This document shows positions 35,809-43,369 of a stretch of DNA of 64,000 nucleotides, in pieces. The translations under genes were made by a program, and so were the position numbers. The DNA comes from Pullichristensenella sp963930055 (GTDB lineage Bacteria; Bacillota; Clostridia; Christensenellales; Aristaeellaceae), in NCBI GenBank assembly GCA_963930055.1, contig CAWVKS010000008.1, positions 496,001 through 560,000 on the forward strand. Reading direction: 5' to 3'. Position 1 is the first letter of the stretch. Each line of letters opens with the position of its first letter. The notes beneath the pieces were generated by a model. That model was not told where the DNA came from, did no database searches, and was given only the letters and a program-made list of their open reading frames with translations.

Positions 35809-37578
35809 TTAACCCTCCCTCTTTTTGCCGCAGTTGGGGCAGAAGTTCGAGACGATTCCCTTTTGGCCACAGTCCGGGCAAGTCCAGCCCGTATCCGGCG
35901 CGGGGCGCTTGTGGCCGCAGTTGGGGCAGAAATTCGATGTGATGCCCTTCTGGCCGCACTCCGGGCACGTCCAGCCCATATCCGGCGCGGGACGCTTGTG
36001 GCCGCAGTTCGGGCAGAAGTTCGAGGCGATGCCCTTCTGGCCGCACTCCGGGCAATCCCAGCCATTCGGGGCGATGGCCCCGCCCACGGCCCTGCCCATC
36101 TGCGCGGCAGCATCCATGACGGGGTTGAGCGCGTCCTTGGTCATGCCGACCACGCTGCCCATGGCCCCGAGGGTGACGCCAAGTCCGGCGAGGTCGCCAA
36201 GGCCGCCGACTGCGCCGCCGCCATTGCCGGTGATGCCGTTTTGCATGGCCTCCAGACCCACCTGACGGGCGGTTTCCTGCTGGTAGGTATAGCCCTTCAT
36301 GCGCATTTCCTCGGCTTCGGCGGCGGCCTTCATGCGGTAGGCCTCGGCTTCGGCCTGTTTCTGTATCTTCAGGGCTTCGGCCTCGCCCTGCGCGCCGATG
36401 ATCTTCATCTGCGCGGCGGTTTGCGCCTCCACGGCCTTGCGGCGGGCGGCGGCTTCGGCCTCGCGGCGACGGATTTCCTCCTGGCGCACGCCGAGATACT
36501 GTTCGGCAAACTGTTCCTTCATGCGGCGGAAGTTGGGGTCGTCGTCCGGCGTGACCACGCGGCTGACGAAAAACTCCGCCATTTCCAGACCGTATTCGGC
36601 CAGGCGGGGGTTGATCTTTTCGCGCAGAGCCTCGCTCAGCTCCATCAGCCGCTCGTCGATTTCCAGCACGCTGATGCCCTTTTCGCGGATGGCCGCAGCC
36701 AGATAGCTCTTCACCTGCGTCATCACCATGGCGCGGAAAAAACCCTTGCCGCCGCCGAGCAAATCCTCCTGCCGCAGGGTGGAAGTGGTGCCCACCACGC
36801 GCAAAAGCAGCTTGCGGGCGTTGACCACGCGAATGTTGAATTCGCCGCTGGCGCCCAGTTCCACGTGCAGGCCGCTGGTGGGGTCAAAGAGGCGCACCTT
36901 GCTGTCCGTGCCCCACTTCACGCCCATCTGCGTGGCCATATTGATGAAGTAGACCTCGGAATGGAAGGTGCCCTCGGTGTCCGTGGGCAGCTTATAGAGC
37001 TTTTCCAGCATGGGCAGCTGCTGCGTTTCCAGCGTGTAGCGGCCCGCGCCGAAGGCGTCCAGCGCCTGCCCGTCGCGGAAGAAGATGGCTTCCTGGCTTT
37101 CGTGGACGATGAGCTGGGAGCCGAGGTTGAAGTCCTCGATGGGGTGTTTCCAGACCAGCGTGTCGCCGTCGCCCTCGTATTTGATGATGCTGGCCAGGCC
37201 GTCCTGACGGATTTGTTCGGCCTTGAGGCGCTCGACGACGTCGTTTTCAAAATCGCACACCGGGCAGACATAGCGCTCCGCCCCGCGCGCCACGCGCAGG
37301 CGCACGCCGCACTGACGGCAGGAAAACTCCACCGCCTTGGTCTGTTCGGCCATGGTGTTGATGGCCTCGCCGCAGACGGGGCAGCGCGCGTCCGCCCCCT
37401 TGGACTGGTCGAAAACCACATTGTTGCCGCAATGGGGGCAGGTGCGGCTGGCCATTTTGTCCGTGCGGACGTTGATGGTATAGCCGCAGGCGCAGTCGAT
37501 CTTCTTGCGGGCGAAAAAGCCCGTCTTTGCTTCCACGTATTTCCCGCAGCGCGGGCATTCGATGACGAATTTGGCCAT
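35809..37578 (-). CDS. SPFH/Band-7 domain protein with N- and C-terminal zinc ribbons
   Basis: The product is 589 residues from the ATG at 37578 (GAGGGA eight bases upstream). It has N-terminal zinc-ribbon pairs (CPRCGKYV, CPHCGN, CPVCGE, CRQCGV, CPVCDF within residues 1-120) and then the SPFH domain of the YdjI/virion-core type (about 130-380: IIKYEGDGDTLVWKHPIEDFNLGSQLIVHESQEAIFF, YFINMATQMGVKWGTDSKVRLFDP, GEFNIRVVNARKLLLRVVG). An Ala/Glu-rich coiled coil (about 380-460), a Gly-rich linker and three nearly identical C-terminal zinc ribbons (CPECGQKGIASNFCPNCGHKR) follow. SPFH proteins assemble rings or scaffolds at membranes, and the YdjI group is linked to membrane-stress responses. Between SIR2 and the four-helix protein it probably anchors the complex. 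Confidence 0.85.
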   Translation of the reverse strand: MAKFVIECPRCGKYVEAKTGFFARKKIDCACGYTINVRTDKMASRTCPHCGNNVVFDQSKGADARCPVCGEAINTMAEQTKAVEFSCRQCGVRLRVARGAERYVCPVCDFENDVVERLKAEQIRQDGLASIIKYEGDGDTLVWKHPIEDFNLGSQLIVHESQEAIFFRDGQALDAFGAGRYTLETQQLPMLEKLYKLPTDTEGTFHSEVYFINMATQMGVKWGTDSKVRLFDPTSGLHVELGASGEFNIRVVNARKLLLRVVGTTSTLRQEDLLGGGKGFFRAMVMTQVKSYLAAAIREKGISVLEIDERLMELSEALREKINPRLAEYGLEMAEFFVSRVVTPDDDPNFRRMKEQFAEQYLGVRQEEIRRREAEAAARRKAVEAQTAAQMKIIGAQGEAEALKIQKQAEAEAYRMKAAAEAEEMRMKGYTYQQETARQVGLEAMQNGITGNGGGAVGGLGDLAGLGVTLGAMGSVVGMTKDALNPVMDAAAQMGRAVGGAIAPNGWDCPECGQKGIASNFCPNCGHKRPAPDMGWTCPECGQKGITSNFCPNCGHKRPAPDTGWTCPDCGQKGIVSNFCPNCGKKREG

Positions 37579-37589
37579 GGTGTTTTCCC

Positions 37590-38582
37590 TCACTTCTCTG
37601 TTGTGTTGCGGTCGGTCTGCATATCCTCGATGGCGGTTTGGTAGAAGGCGCGGAAGAAGGCGGATCCGTCATAGGCCTTGCCAGCGCAACTCAACGTGTC
37701 CTCGTCAAAGCCCAGGCCGCGCACGTCCGCGCCGTAGACCTTCAGAAGTTCGTGTTTGACGGTTTCCTGAGCGCATTTCGGCGCATAAAACACCGTCTTT
37801 CCATGGTGGGCGCGCTCGCGCTTTTTGCGGTTCAGCAGCCACCAGAAATCCCATTCGGAAAAATCGCTGCCGAAGCCGAGTATGTAGACGTCGCCCATGA
37901 TGAAAGCGTCCAGCCAGCTTTCCAGCAGCGGCGGCTGGCCGTTTTGCTGGCGCTCGCGCTGCTCGTCGGCGCGCGCGGAGAGGTGCTTGTCGTAGTTTTG
38001 GAGCAGCTTGCCGTAGAGATAATGGCCGAGGATGACGCTCTCGGGCTTGCGCGCCTCGCCGTGGATGTGCCAAATCTTCTGTTCGCGCCCTTCGCGAACG
38101 ACGGCGTTGTAGGTGTGCAGAAGGTATTTCGTCTCCGCGTGCTGGCTCGTGTGGCGCATGGCCGCCTTGAAGGGGCATTTTTTATGGAGGCACTTCCCCT
38201 GCGGGCAGAGGCGCGCCTCGAGGGCGGGGTCGGCGGCGCATTCCAGCTCATAGCTGTAATTTGTGGTCAGTATATGGTCAAAACCCATGTTCCAAACGGG
38301 TTCCAGCGCCGCGCGCAGGGCGGAAAGCCCCCGCAGGCAGCAGAGCGCGGCGCGGTTTTCGCGTATGGCCGCATCCACCGCGTCTTTTGTGCCCAGCACC
38401 ACTTGCAGCGGGAAGGGAATCCCCGCAACCTGCGGGTTTTCATGGGAAATGCTGTCGTTCTTCCAGAAGTTTTTGATGAGCCCTCCCCAGCTTTCGCCGC
38501 CAAAGGCGCGGTTCAGGCCGTTGCCCAGCAGCAGAACTTGGGGATAGACGTCCTGCGGGCCTTGCGTGCTGTTGTATTCCAT
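37590..38582 (-). CDS. SIR2-like NAD-binding protein
   Basis: The product is 330 residues from the ATG at 38582. The SIR2 fold is shown by LLLGNGLNRAFG (NAD loop, 17-28), ILTTNYSYELE (NAD-binding Asn, 104-114), IWHIHGEARKPESVILG (catalytic His, 170-186) and VYILGFGSDFSEWDFWW (232-248). A Cys/His patch (about 126-148, CPQGKCLHKKC) may bind zinc. This is the short SIR2_2/SIR2-like group used in defence proteins such as ThsA of Thoeris, where SIR2 degrades NAD+ on activation, but no SLOG-like C-terminal sensor is obvious. The key Asn and His are present, so an active NADase is plausible. Its stop is 11 bases from the SPFH start; the upstream TIR gene ends 45 bases before it. Confidence 0.85.
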   Translation of the reverse strand: MEYNSTQGPQDVYPQVLLLGNGLNRAFGGESWGGLIKNFWKNDSISHENPQVAGIPFPLQVVLGTKDAVDAAIRENRAALCCLRGLSALRAALEPVWNMGFDHILTTNYSYELECAADPALEARLCPQGKCLHKKCPFKAAMRHTSQHAETKYLLHTYNAVVREGREQKIWHIHGEARKPESVILGHYLYGKLLQNYDKHLSARADEQRERQQNGQPPLLESWLDAFIMGDVYILGFGSDFSEWDFWWLLNRKKRERAHHGKTVFYAPKCAQETVKHELLKVYGADVRGLGFDEDTLSCAGKAYDGSAFFRAFYQTAIEDMQTDRNTTEK

Positions 38583-38627
38583 GTTTGGCCAACCTTTCCG
38601 GCGCAATGCGCGCCTGTGCATTGGGGG

Positions 38628-41600
38628 TTACTGGCGGACGAGGATGTCGGACCAGGTGGAGACGCCATAGTTTCTGCCCACAGCCACTACCGTGCCGTCG
38701 GATTTCAGGCCCACTGTATGCCAGAATCCAGCGCTGACCGCCACGATGTCTGTCCAGTCCTCTACGTCGCACTCGCCATCCTGGTTGCTGCCCACAGCCA
38801 CCACCGTGCCGTCCGACTTCAGGCCCACTGTATACCAGTTTCCAGCGCTGACCGCCACGATGTCTGTCCAACCCTCTACGTCGCACTGGCCATGGTAATT
38901 ATCGCCCACAGCCACCACCGTGCCGTCCGACTTCAGGCCCACGGTATGTCTGTTCCCAACGCTGACCGCCACGATGTCTATCCAGCCCTCTACGTCGCAC
39001 TGGCCATAGCCATTATCGCCCACAGCTACCACCGTGCCGTCCGACTTCAGGCCCACGGTATGTTCGTATCCAGCGCTGACCGCCACGATGTCTGTCCAAT
39101 CCTCTACGTCGCACTGGCCATCGTAATCCTCGCTGTCTCCGGTATACTCTGTCGCCACCACCGTGCCATCTGACTTTAGGCCCACTGTATGCCGGTCTCC
39201 AGTGCTGACTGCCACGATGTCTATCCAGCCCTCTACGTCGCACTGGCCATGGTAAAACTTGCTGTCTGCGTTATACTCTGTCGCCACCACCGTGCCGTCC
39301 GACTTCAAGCCCACGGTATAGCTCATAAAAACGCCACCCCCAGCGCTGACCGCCACGATGTCTGTCCAGCCCTCTACGTCGCACTCGCCATCGTAATTAT
39401 AGCCCACAGCCACCACCGTGCCGTCCGACTTCAGGCCCACGGTATGATATCCCCCAGTGCTGACCGTCTCCCTGTCGGCGATTTGTTCCCAGATGGCGAA
39501 ACTCCGTTCCCGCGCGCCGGGATAATCGCCAAGCTGGCCGTACAGGATGGCCGCCGCGCCCAGATTTCCTTCTGCCTCCATGGCTTCCGCCGGTGCGAAG
39601 CGAATTGCCTGCGCGCGTTCCAATGCGTCTTCATAGTCGCCTGCGGCCTCGAATGCCGTTGCTGCGCCGTCGGTGTCGCTCGCCGCAAGCAGCGCTTCCG
39701 CCTTGGCGTAGTGCGTTGCCAGTATGCGCTCCGACGCATCCTCATAGCTGTCTGCGGCCTCAAATTCCGCAATCGCTCCGTCGTAATCCCCCGCCGCCAG
39801 CAGCGCTTCCGCCTGTGCGTAGTGCGTTACCGGTATGCGTTCCGACGCATCCTCATAGCTGCCTGCGGCCTCAAATTCCGCAATCGCTCCGTCATAGTCC
39901 CCTGCCGCCAACAGCTCTTCCGCCTTGGCGTAGTGTACGCCCGGTATGCGCTGCGGGGCGTCGTTGTAGTTCCCCAGCGCTGCAAATTCCGCCAGCGCGC
40001 CGTCATAGTCCCCCGCCGTTTGTAGGGCGTCCGCGTAGGCATAACGCGCCTGGAGCATGCGGGATGTGGCGTCTTTGTATCCGCCTATGGCTTCAAACGC
40101 CTGTGCCGCCTCCTCATATTGGCCGCTCTCGTAGAGTTCTTCCGCTGCCTGATAATTCTGGGAGGGGATAAATATTTGCGTAATGTACCACAACGCTACC
40201 GCCGCGATGGCGATTAGGAGCACGGCGATGATGATATTGCGCTTGCGCTTCCTTGCCTGCTCCTGCGCATGCTGCAGCGCCACCTGCTCCTGCTTATCTC
40301 TCAAATCACGACATTGCTTTGCGCGCTCGGCGCTGTCTTTATAGTCTTTCAGGCGTCTAAAGTCACTGCTGAGGTCTGCAAATTCGTATGCGGTTTTCGC
40401 CTCCGCCTGCTTCTTGCAAAGCAGCTGGTAGTCCTCTTCCCGGCGCGCTTCAGCTTGGTGGAAAAGTTCCTCCGCCTTGCGGTCGCACTCGTCCAGCGCC
40501 TGAGCGTAGGCCTTGCGCGCCGCTTCCTTTGCCTGCGCGTCGCGGCGCTCCGCCTGTTGCACGCACTCGTTCCAGCGGCTCTCAAAGGCCCGTTCCCCCG
40601 ATTCCAGCTGCTCATTGAAAGGCCCGGCGGCGAAATGGCGCGCTTTTTTCATGTCGCTGTCGTTGGCGAATTTGGCCCGGTTTTGATTGCTTGTCGACAG
40701 CCAGTAGTCCGCCACTGAAGTATACGGCTTGGGCGGCGCGTATTGGGCGCGGATTTCGCTTTCCGTCAGGTAATTCTCGATGGCAAAGCGCTTGACCGCC
40801 GCGTCGGCGCGGGATTTGTCCGCCTGCGCGGCTTCTTTGGACACGCTCTTTTCGGCCCGTTTGGCGCGCTCGATCTGCTCCGCCGCGTACTGGGCGATGC
40901 CACTTGTCTGCACGCGGGCGAGAAATTTGCCCAAATAGGCCTCGGCGCATTCGGCGTTCATGTCCAGCACGCGGTCGAAGAACTCGTCCGCCGCCTTCCA
41001 GTTGCCGTCGCTCAGCGCCATGTTGCCGCGCTTGAGCAGGGCGTCGCCGGAAACGCCGCCCGCCGCCTGGACGACAACCTGCTGCGCGCTCTGCGCCGCG
41101 CCCTTGCCCAGCAGCTTTTCCACGCCGCGCACCAGATCCTGCACAGCGCCCAGCTTGCCCATGTCCTGCCCTTGCAGGTGGGTAAACTCCTTCGGCATGT
41201 CATAAGCGTCCACGCCCTTGTAGCAGGGAATCAGGTGCTTCTTCTGCCCCGAGGCGATGAGCGCGAGGAAGCGGCTCCATTCGTTCTTTACCCACACGGC
41301 GTTGAAGTATTCATAGTCCGTGCCGAACACCAGCATCACCTTGGCGCTGTTCAGCGCCGCGAAGATGTACGGCTCGTATTCCGTGCCCAACTTGTCCTCC
41401 AGCGTGATGCGTGAGAAGAAGACCCGATAGCCCTTCTCCGTCAGGGCGTCGTACACCTCCTGCGCCATGACGCTGTCCGGCGTGCGCTCGCCGTTCTCGT
41501 CCGTCTCCTTGTAGCAGATGAATATGTCATAGGGCTGTTCTTTCCCCGACAGTTCCACGATGCGGCGGCGGATGTCCTCGATGGCCTTCGCTTCCTCGCG

Positions 41601-41996
41601 GTACACCTTGCGCGAAACGGCGTCGGCGTTCTCCTGAGCCTGTTCAAAGTCCGGGTCCTCCAGGATGCTCTCGAAGGACGAGCGGTGGCAGGTGGGTATC
41701 TTTTTGCCGGTGGCCGGGTCGTCCACGTATTCGATGCCGTAGCGGCAGAGGACGAGGCCCCAATATGCCTCCGCTTCGGTGGGGAACTCGGCGACGATGC
41801 TTTCGTACACCGCGGCCGCCTTGTCGAATTCGCAGGCCGCGCGCAGGCGGTTGGCGCGGGCAAACAGCGTCAGTTTCTTCTCATTGTCCGCCGTGGGCAC
41901 CGTCTGCCGCGTGCCGCAGTATTCGCACTCCGCCACGGTCATGCCCGCCTCGATGTTCAGGTCGCCTCCGCACATCTTGCACTTGATGATGGCCAT
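38628..41996 (-). CDS. Zinc-ribbon/TIR/transmembrane/TPR/RCC1-propeller protein
   Basis: The product is 1122 residues: zinc ribbon (6-28), TIR domain (about 155-290, WVKNEW with Glu 239), helical region and coiled coil (about 300-570), membrane helix (about 585-609, NIIIAVLLIAIAAVALWYI), TPR-like repeats (about 612-840, YESGQYEEAAQAFEAIGGYKDA and others) and a seven-repeat RCC1-like propeller (about 845-1119). The RKRKRN just before the helix predicts the TIR half inside the cell and the TPR-propeller half outside. The start is two bases after the stop of the RHH regulator, so it is the first structural gene of the operon. It is similar in design to the giant protein, with one propeller instead of two. 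Confidence 0.85.
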   Translation of the reverse strand: MAIIKCKMCGGDLNIEAGMTVAECEYCGTRQTVPTADNEKKLTLFARANRLRAACEFDKAAAVYESIVAEFPTEAEAYWGLVLCRYGIEYVDDPATGKKIPTCHRSSFESILEDPDFEQAQENADAVSRKVYREEAKAIEDIRRRIVELSGKEQPYDIFICYKETDENGERTPDSVMAQEVYDALTEKGYRVFFSRITLEDKLGTEYEPYIFAALNSAKVMLVFGTDYEYFNAVWVKNEWSRFLALIASGQKKHLIPCYKGVDAYDMPKEFTHLQGQDMGKLGAVQDLVRGVEKLLGKGAAQSAQQVVVQAAGGVSGDALLKRGNMALSDGNWKAADEFFDRVLDMNAECAEAYLGKFLARVQTSGIAQYAAEQIERAKRAEKSVSKEAAQADKSRADAAVKRFAIENYLTESEIRAQYAPPKPYTSVADYWLSTSNQNRAKFANDSDMKKARHFAAGPFNEQLESGERAFESRWNECVQQAERRDAQAKEAARKAYAQALDECDRKAEELFHQAEARREEDYQLLCKKQAEAKTAYEFADLSSDFRRLKDYKDSAERAKQCRDLRDKQEQVALQHAQEQARKRKRNIIIAVLLIAIAAVALWYITQIFIPSQNYQAAEELYESGQYEEAAQAFEAIGGYKDATSRMLQARYAYADALQTAGDYDGALAEFAALGNYNDAPQRIPGVHYAKAEELLAAGDYDGAIAEFEAAGSYEDASERIPVTHYAQAEALLAAGDYDGAIAEFEAADSYEDASERILATHYAKAEALLAASDTDGAATAFEAAGDYEDALERAQAIRFAPAEAMEAEGNLGAAAILYGQLGDYPGARERSFAIWEQIADRETVSTGGYHTVGLKSDGTVVAVGYNYDGECDVEGWTDIVAVSAGGGVFMSYTVGLKSDGTVVATEYNADSKFYHGQCDVEGWIDIVAVSTGDRHTVGLKSDGTVVATEYTGDSEDYDGQCDVEDWTDIVAVSAGYEHTVGLKSDGTVVAVGDNGYGQCDVEGWIDIVAVSVGNRHTVGLKSDGTVVAVGDNYHGQCDVEGWTDIVAVSAGNWYTVGLKSDGTVVAVGSNQDGECDVEDWTDIVAVSAGFWHTVGLKSDGTVVAVGRNYGVSTWSDILVRQ
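38640..39460 (-). repeat. RCC1-like repeat block, seven units (TIR-transmembrane protein)
   Basis: Seven units share HTVGLKSDGTVVAVG and DVEGWTDIVAVSAG. Variable windows read YNYDG, EYNADSKFYHG, EYTGDSEDYDG, DNGYG, DNYHG, SNQDG and RNYG. The units with ATEY carry longer loops. Confidence 0.9.
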
Positions 41997-41998
41997 CT

Positions 41999-42223
41999 CT
42001 ACTCTTCCTCCCGCTTTTGTGTGGTTTGGGGTATGTCAAGGTGTTCCAGCGCGAACTCCAATGCCAACGAGATCAACTCGTTGCGCGTCCGCCCTGTCTT
42101 CTCCGCGGCATCGTCCAGCGCCTGCAACATGTCACGCGGTATCCGCATGGACACTACCGTGGACGCGGCCGTGTACTTGCGGGGCGTTATCTGCAATTTG
42201 GGAATGTTTTTCCTTTCCAACAT
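41999..42223 (-). CDS. Ribbon-helix-helix (CopG/Arc-like) regulator
   Basis: The product is 74 residues from the ATG at 42223 behind AAAGGA. The RHH core is STVVSMRIPRDMLQALDDAAEKTGRTRNELISLALEFALEHL (about residues 22-62): a short beta strand that inserts in the DNA major groove as a dimer, then two helices with the RTRNELI turn. It opens the TIR/SIR2 operon and its gene ends two bases before the first TIR gene. A perfect palindrome lies in its promoter spacer, so I infer autorepression of the whole operon. Confidence 0.85.
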   Translation of the reverse strand: MLERKNIPKLQITPRKYTAASTVVSMRIPRDMLQALDDAAEKTGRTRNELISLALEFALEHLDIPQTTQKREEE

Positions 42224-42242
42224 CTTCACGTCCTTTGCGTTA

Positions 42243-42271
42243 AGTGTAATACAAATGTATGCGGAAGTCAA
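42243..42271 (-). promoter_or_regulatory. Operon promoter with palindromic operator in the spacer
   Basis: On the minus strand, TTGACT (42271-42266) and TACACT (42248-42243) are 17 bases apart. The spacer holds the perfect palindrome ATACATTTGTAT (42250-42261), placed so a bound RHH dimer would exclude RNA polymerase. Confidence 0.7.
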
Positions 42272-42361
42272 GGCTTTGCAAGGGGTGGTTTTGACGTCAC
42301 TTTGTAAGAACGATTTTGCAGTGCAGAGCATCCACACATGTGCAAACAAAAATGGGCGCAT

Positions 42362-42394
42362 GAAAAAAGGCCTGCTCTCCAGCAGACCTTCTTA
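42362..42394 (-). terminator. Terminator of the toxin-antitoxin operon
   Basis: On the minus strand the stem AAGGTCTGCTGG/AGAGCAGGCCTT is followed by TTTTTT. It separates the toxin-antitoxin pair from the RHH promoter. Confidence 0.8.
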
Positions 42395-42424
42395 TAACGG
42401 CATTTGCTTCACGGCGGCTTGTCG

Positions 42425-42673
42425 TCAGTACGCCTTATATACGTCTCCCCTGTTGTCAGCGGATATGACGATGATTCGATATGTCTCTTCGTACTGCTCA
42501 TAGATGATCCTGTAATCGCCCACGCGCAGACGTTTTTTGTCCGTCCCTTTGAGCGGCTTCACATCGCCCTCGGGCAAGCGCATGATCGCGGCATACAGGC
42601 GCAGTCTTTGCGGCTTGGGCTGCTTTTCAATGAATTTCCTCGCGGGCTTATCAATGAACATTTCGTATTTCAT
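42425..42673 (-). CDS. RelE/ParE-family toxin
   Basis: The product is 82 residues with the RelE/ParE fold: FIDKPARKFIEKQPKPQRLRLYAAIMRLP (two helices), then strands GDVKPLKGTDKKRLRVGDYRIIYEQYEETYRIIVISADNRGDVYKAY. The PLKG...RLRVGDYRIIYE block is the family hallmark. It probably cleaves mRNA in ribosomes (RelE) or poisons gyrase (ParE); which one cannot be decided from these residues. It overlaps the antitoxin gene by 23 bases and sits at the right edge of element A, where it could stabilise the island. Confidence 0.88.
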   Translation of the reverse strand: MKYEMFIDKPARKFIEKQPKPQRLRLYAAIMRLPEGDVKPLKGTDKKRLRVGDYRIIYEQYEETYRIIVISADNRGDVYKAY

Positions 42674-42896
42674 CCATCGTCAGCCCCGCTTCCCGCACGG
42701 CGTCTTCCAAAGGCAGGAAGTCGCCCTTTTCTTCCTCGGGCAGATGTTCATATTCTTGCGCCAGTTTCAGGCAAAAAGCATCGTCATCTGCTTCTTCCAG
42801 ACGCTTCTTCTCGGCGTACAGCATCCCAATGACGGTGTACAACTGCGCGTCGGTAAATCCGTCGATGAGTTCCTTGGCAAGTTCGCGGTTGCTCAC
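42651..42896 (-). CDS. Antitoxin of the RelE-type pair
   Basis: The product is 81 residues from the GTG at 42896, chosen because GGGAGG lies eight bases ahead; the ATG at 42935 has its purine run directly against it. The sequence is acidic and helical: NRELAKELIDGFTDAQLYTVIGMLYAEKKRLEEADDDAFCLKLAQEYEHLPEEEKGDFLPLEDAVREAGLTMDEI. I do not recognise a named family, but acidic helical proteins directly before and overlapping RelE-type toxins are antitoxins by context. The C-terminal arm (LPLEDAVREAGL) would wrap the toxin. Confidence 0.8.
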   Translation of the reverse strand: MSNRELAKELIDGFTDAQLYTVIGMLYAEKKRLEEADDDAFCLKLAQEYEHLPEEEKGDFLPLEDAVREAGLTMDEIRNVH

Positions 42897-43064
42897 TGTG
42901 TCCACCTCCCGTTTCTTATCAGGATATTCGGACATCCTTCTTTTTAGACGAAACTGCCGGTCAGACGGTTCCTCTGTCCCTTTGCAAATGAGCACGCTAT
43001 GCCCCTTTGCCTCCTGGGCGGCAAGGCGCTGCGCTCCATGCGCCTTTCCCCGCATCGTTGACAA

Positions 43065-43369
43065 GATGTTGTATGATCTTGTGAATGCAGAAGGACTCTC
43101 TTTAATTGTATCATAAACATAACATTATATCTGCGAAGCGCAAACATTTAACGAGAATTTATCATGTAATCTGCTGGTTTTGCCGCACAGGTGTAGGACG
43201 CTGAAACGTCCGTCTCAAGGGTTCTCTCGAATTTAGGCTGTTCCAAGCCAGTTTGCAATGTCGACATCAAAACCCCGGAGTTTCCTCGCGCGGAGGCTCC
43301 GGGGCGATTTCGGTTCCTTGCCCTTGCATGGATGAATCCGCAATATACGCCCGGTCGCGTTTCTTCTTA
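43065..43369. other. Non-coding right edge of element A with a hairpin
   Basis: About 300 bases hold no supported gene. A GC stem CCCCGGAG / CTCCGGGG at 43,272-43,304 resembles a terminator without a T run. The AT-rich part around 43,090-43,160 is a likely promoter region for the antitoxin, with TATAAT-like hexamers on the minus strand. Confidence 0.5.

Noticed and set aside
27646..42000. A diversity-generating retroelement acting on the variable windows of the propellers.
   Set aside because: No reverse transcriptase, template repeat or A-to-N pattern was found; variation is spread over all blades.
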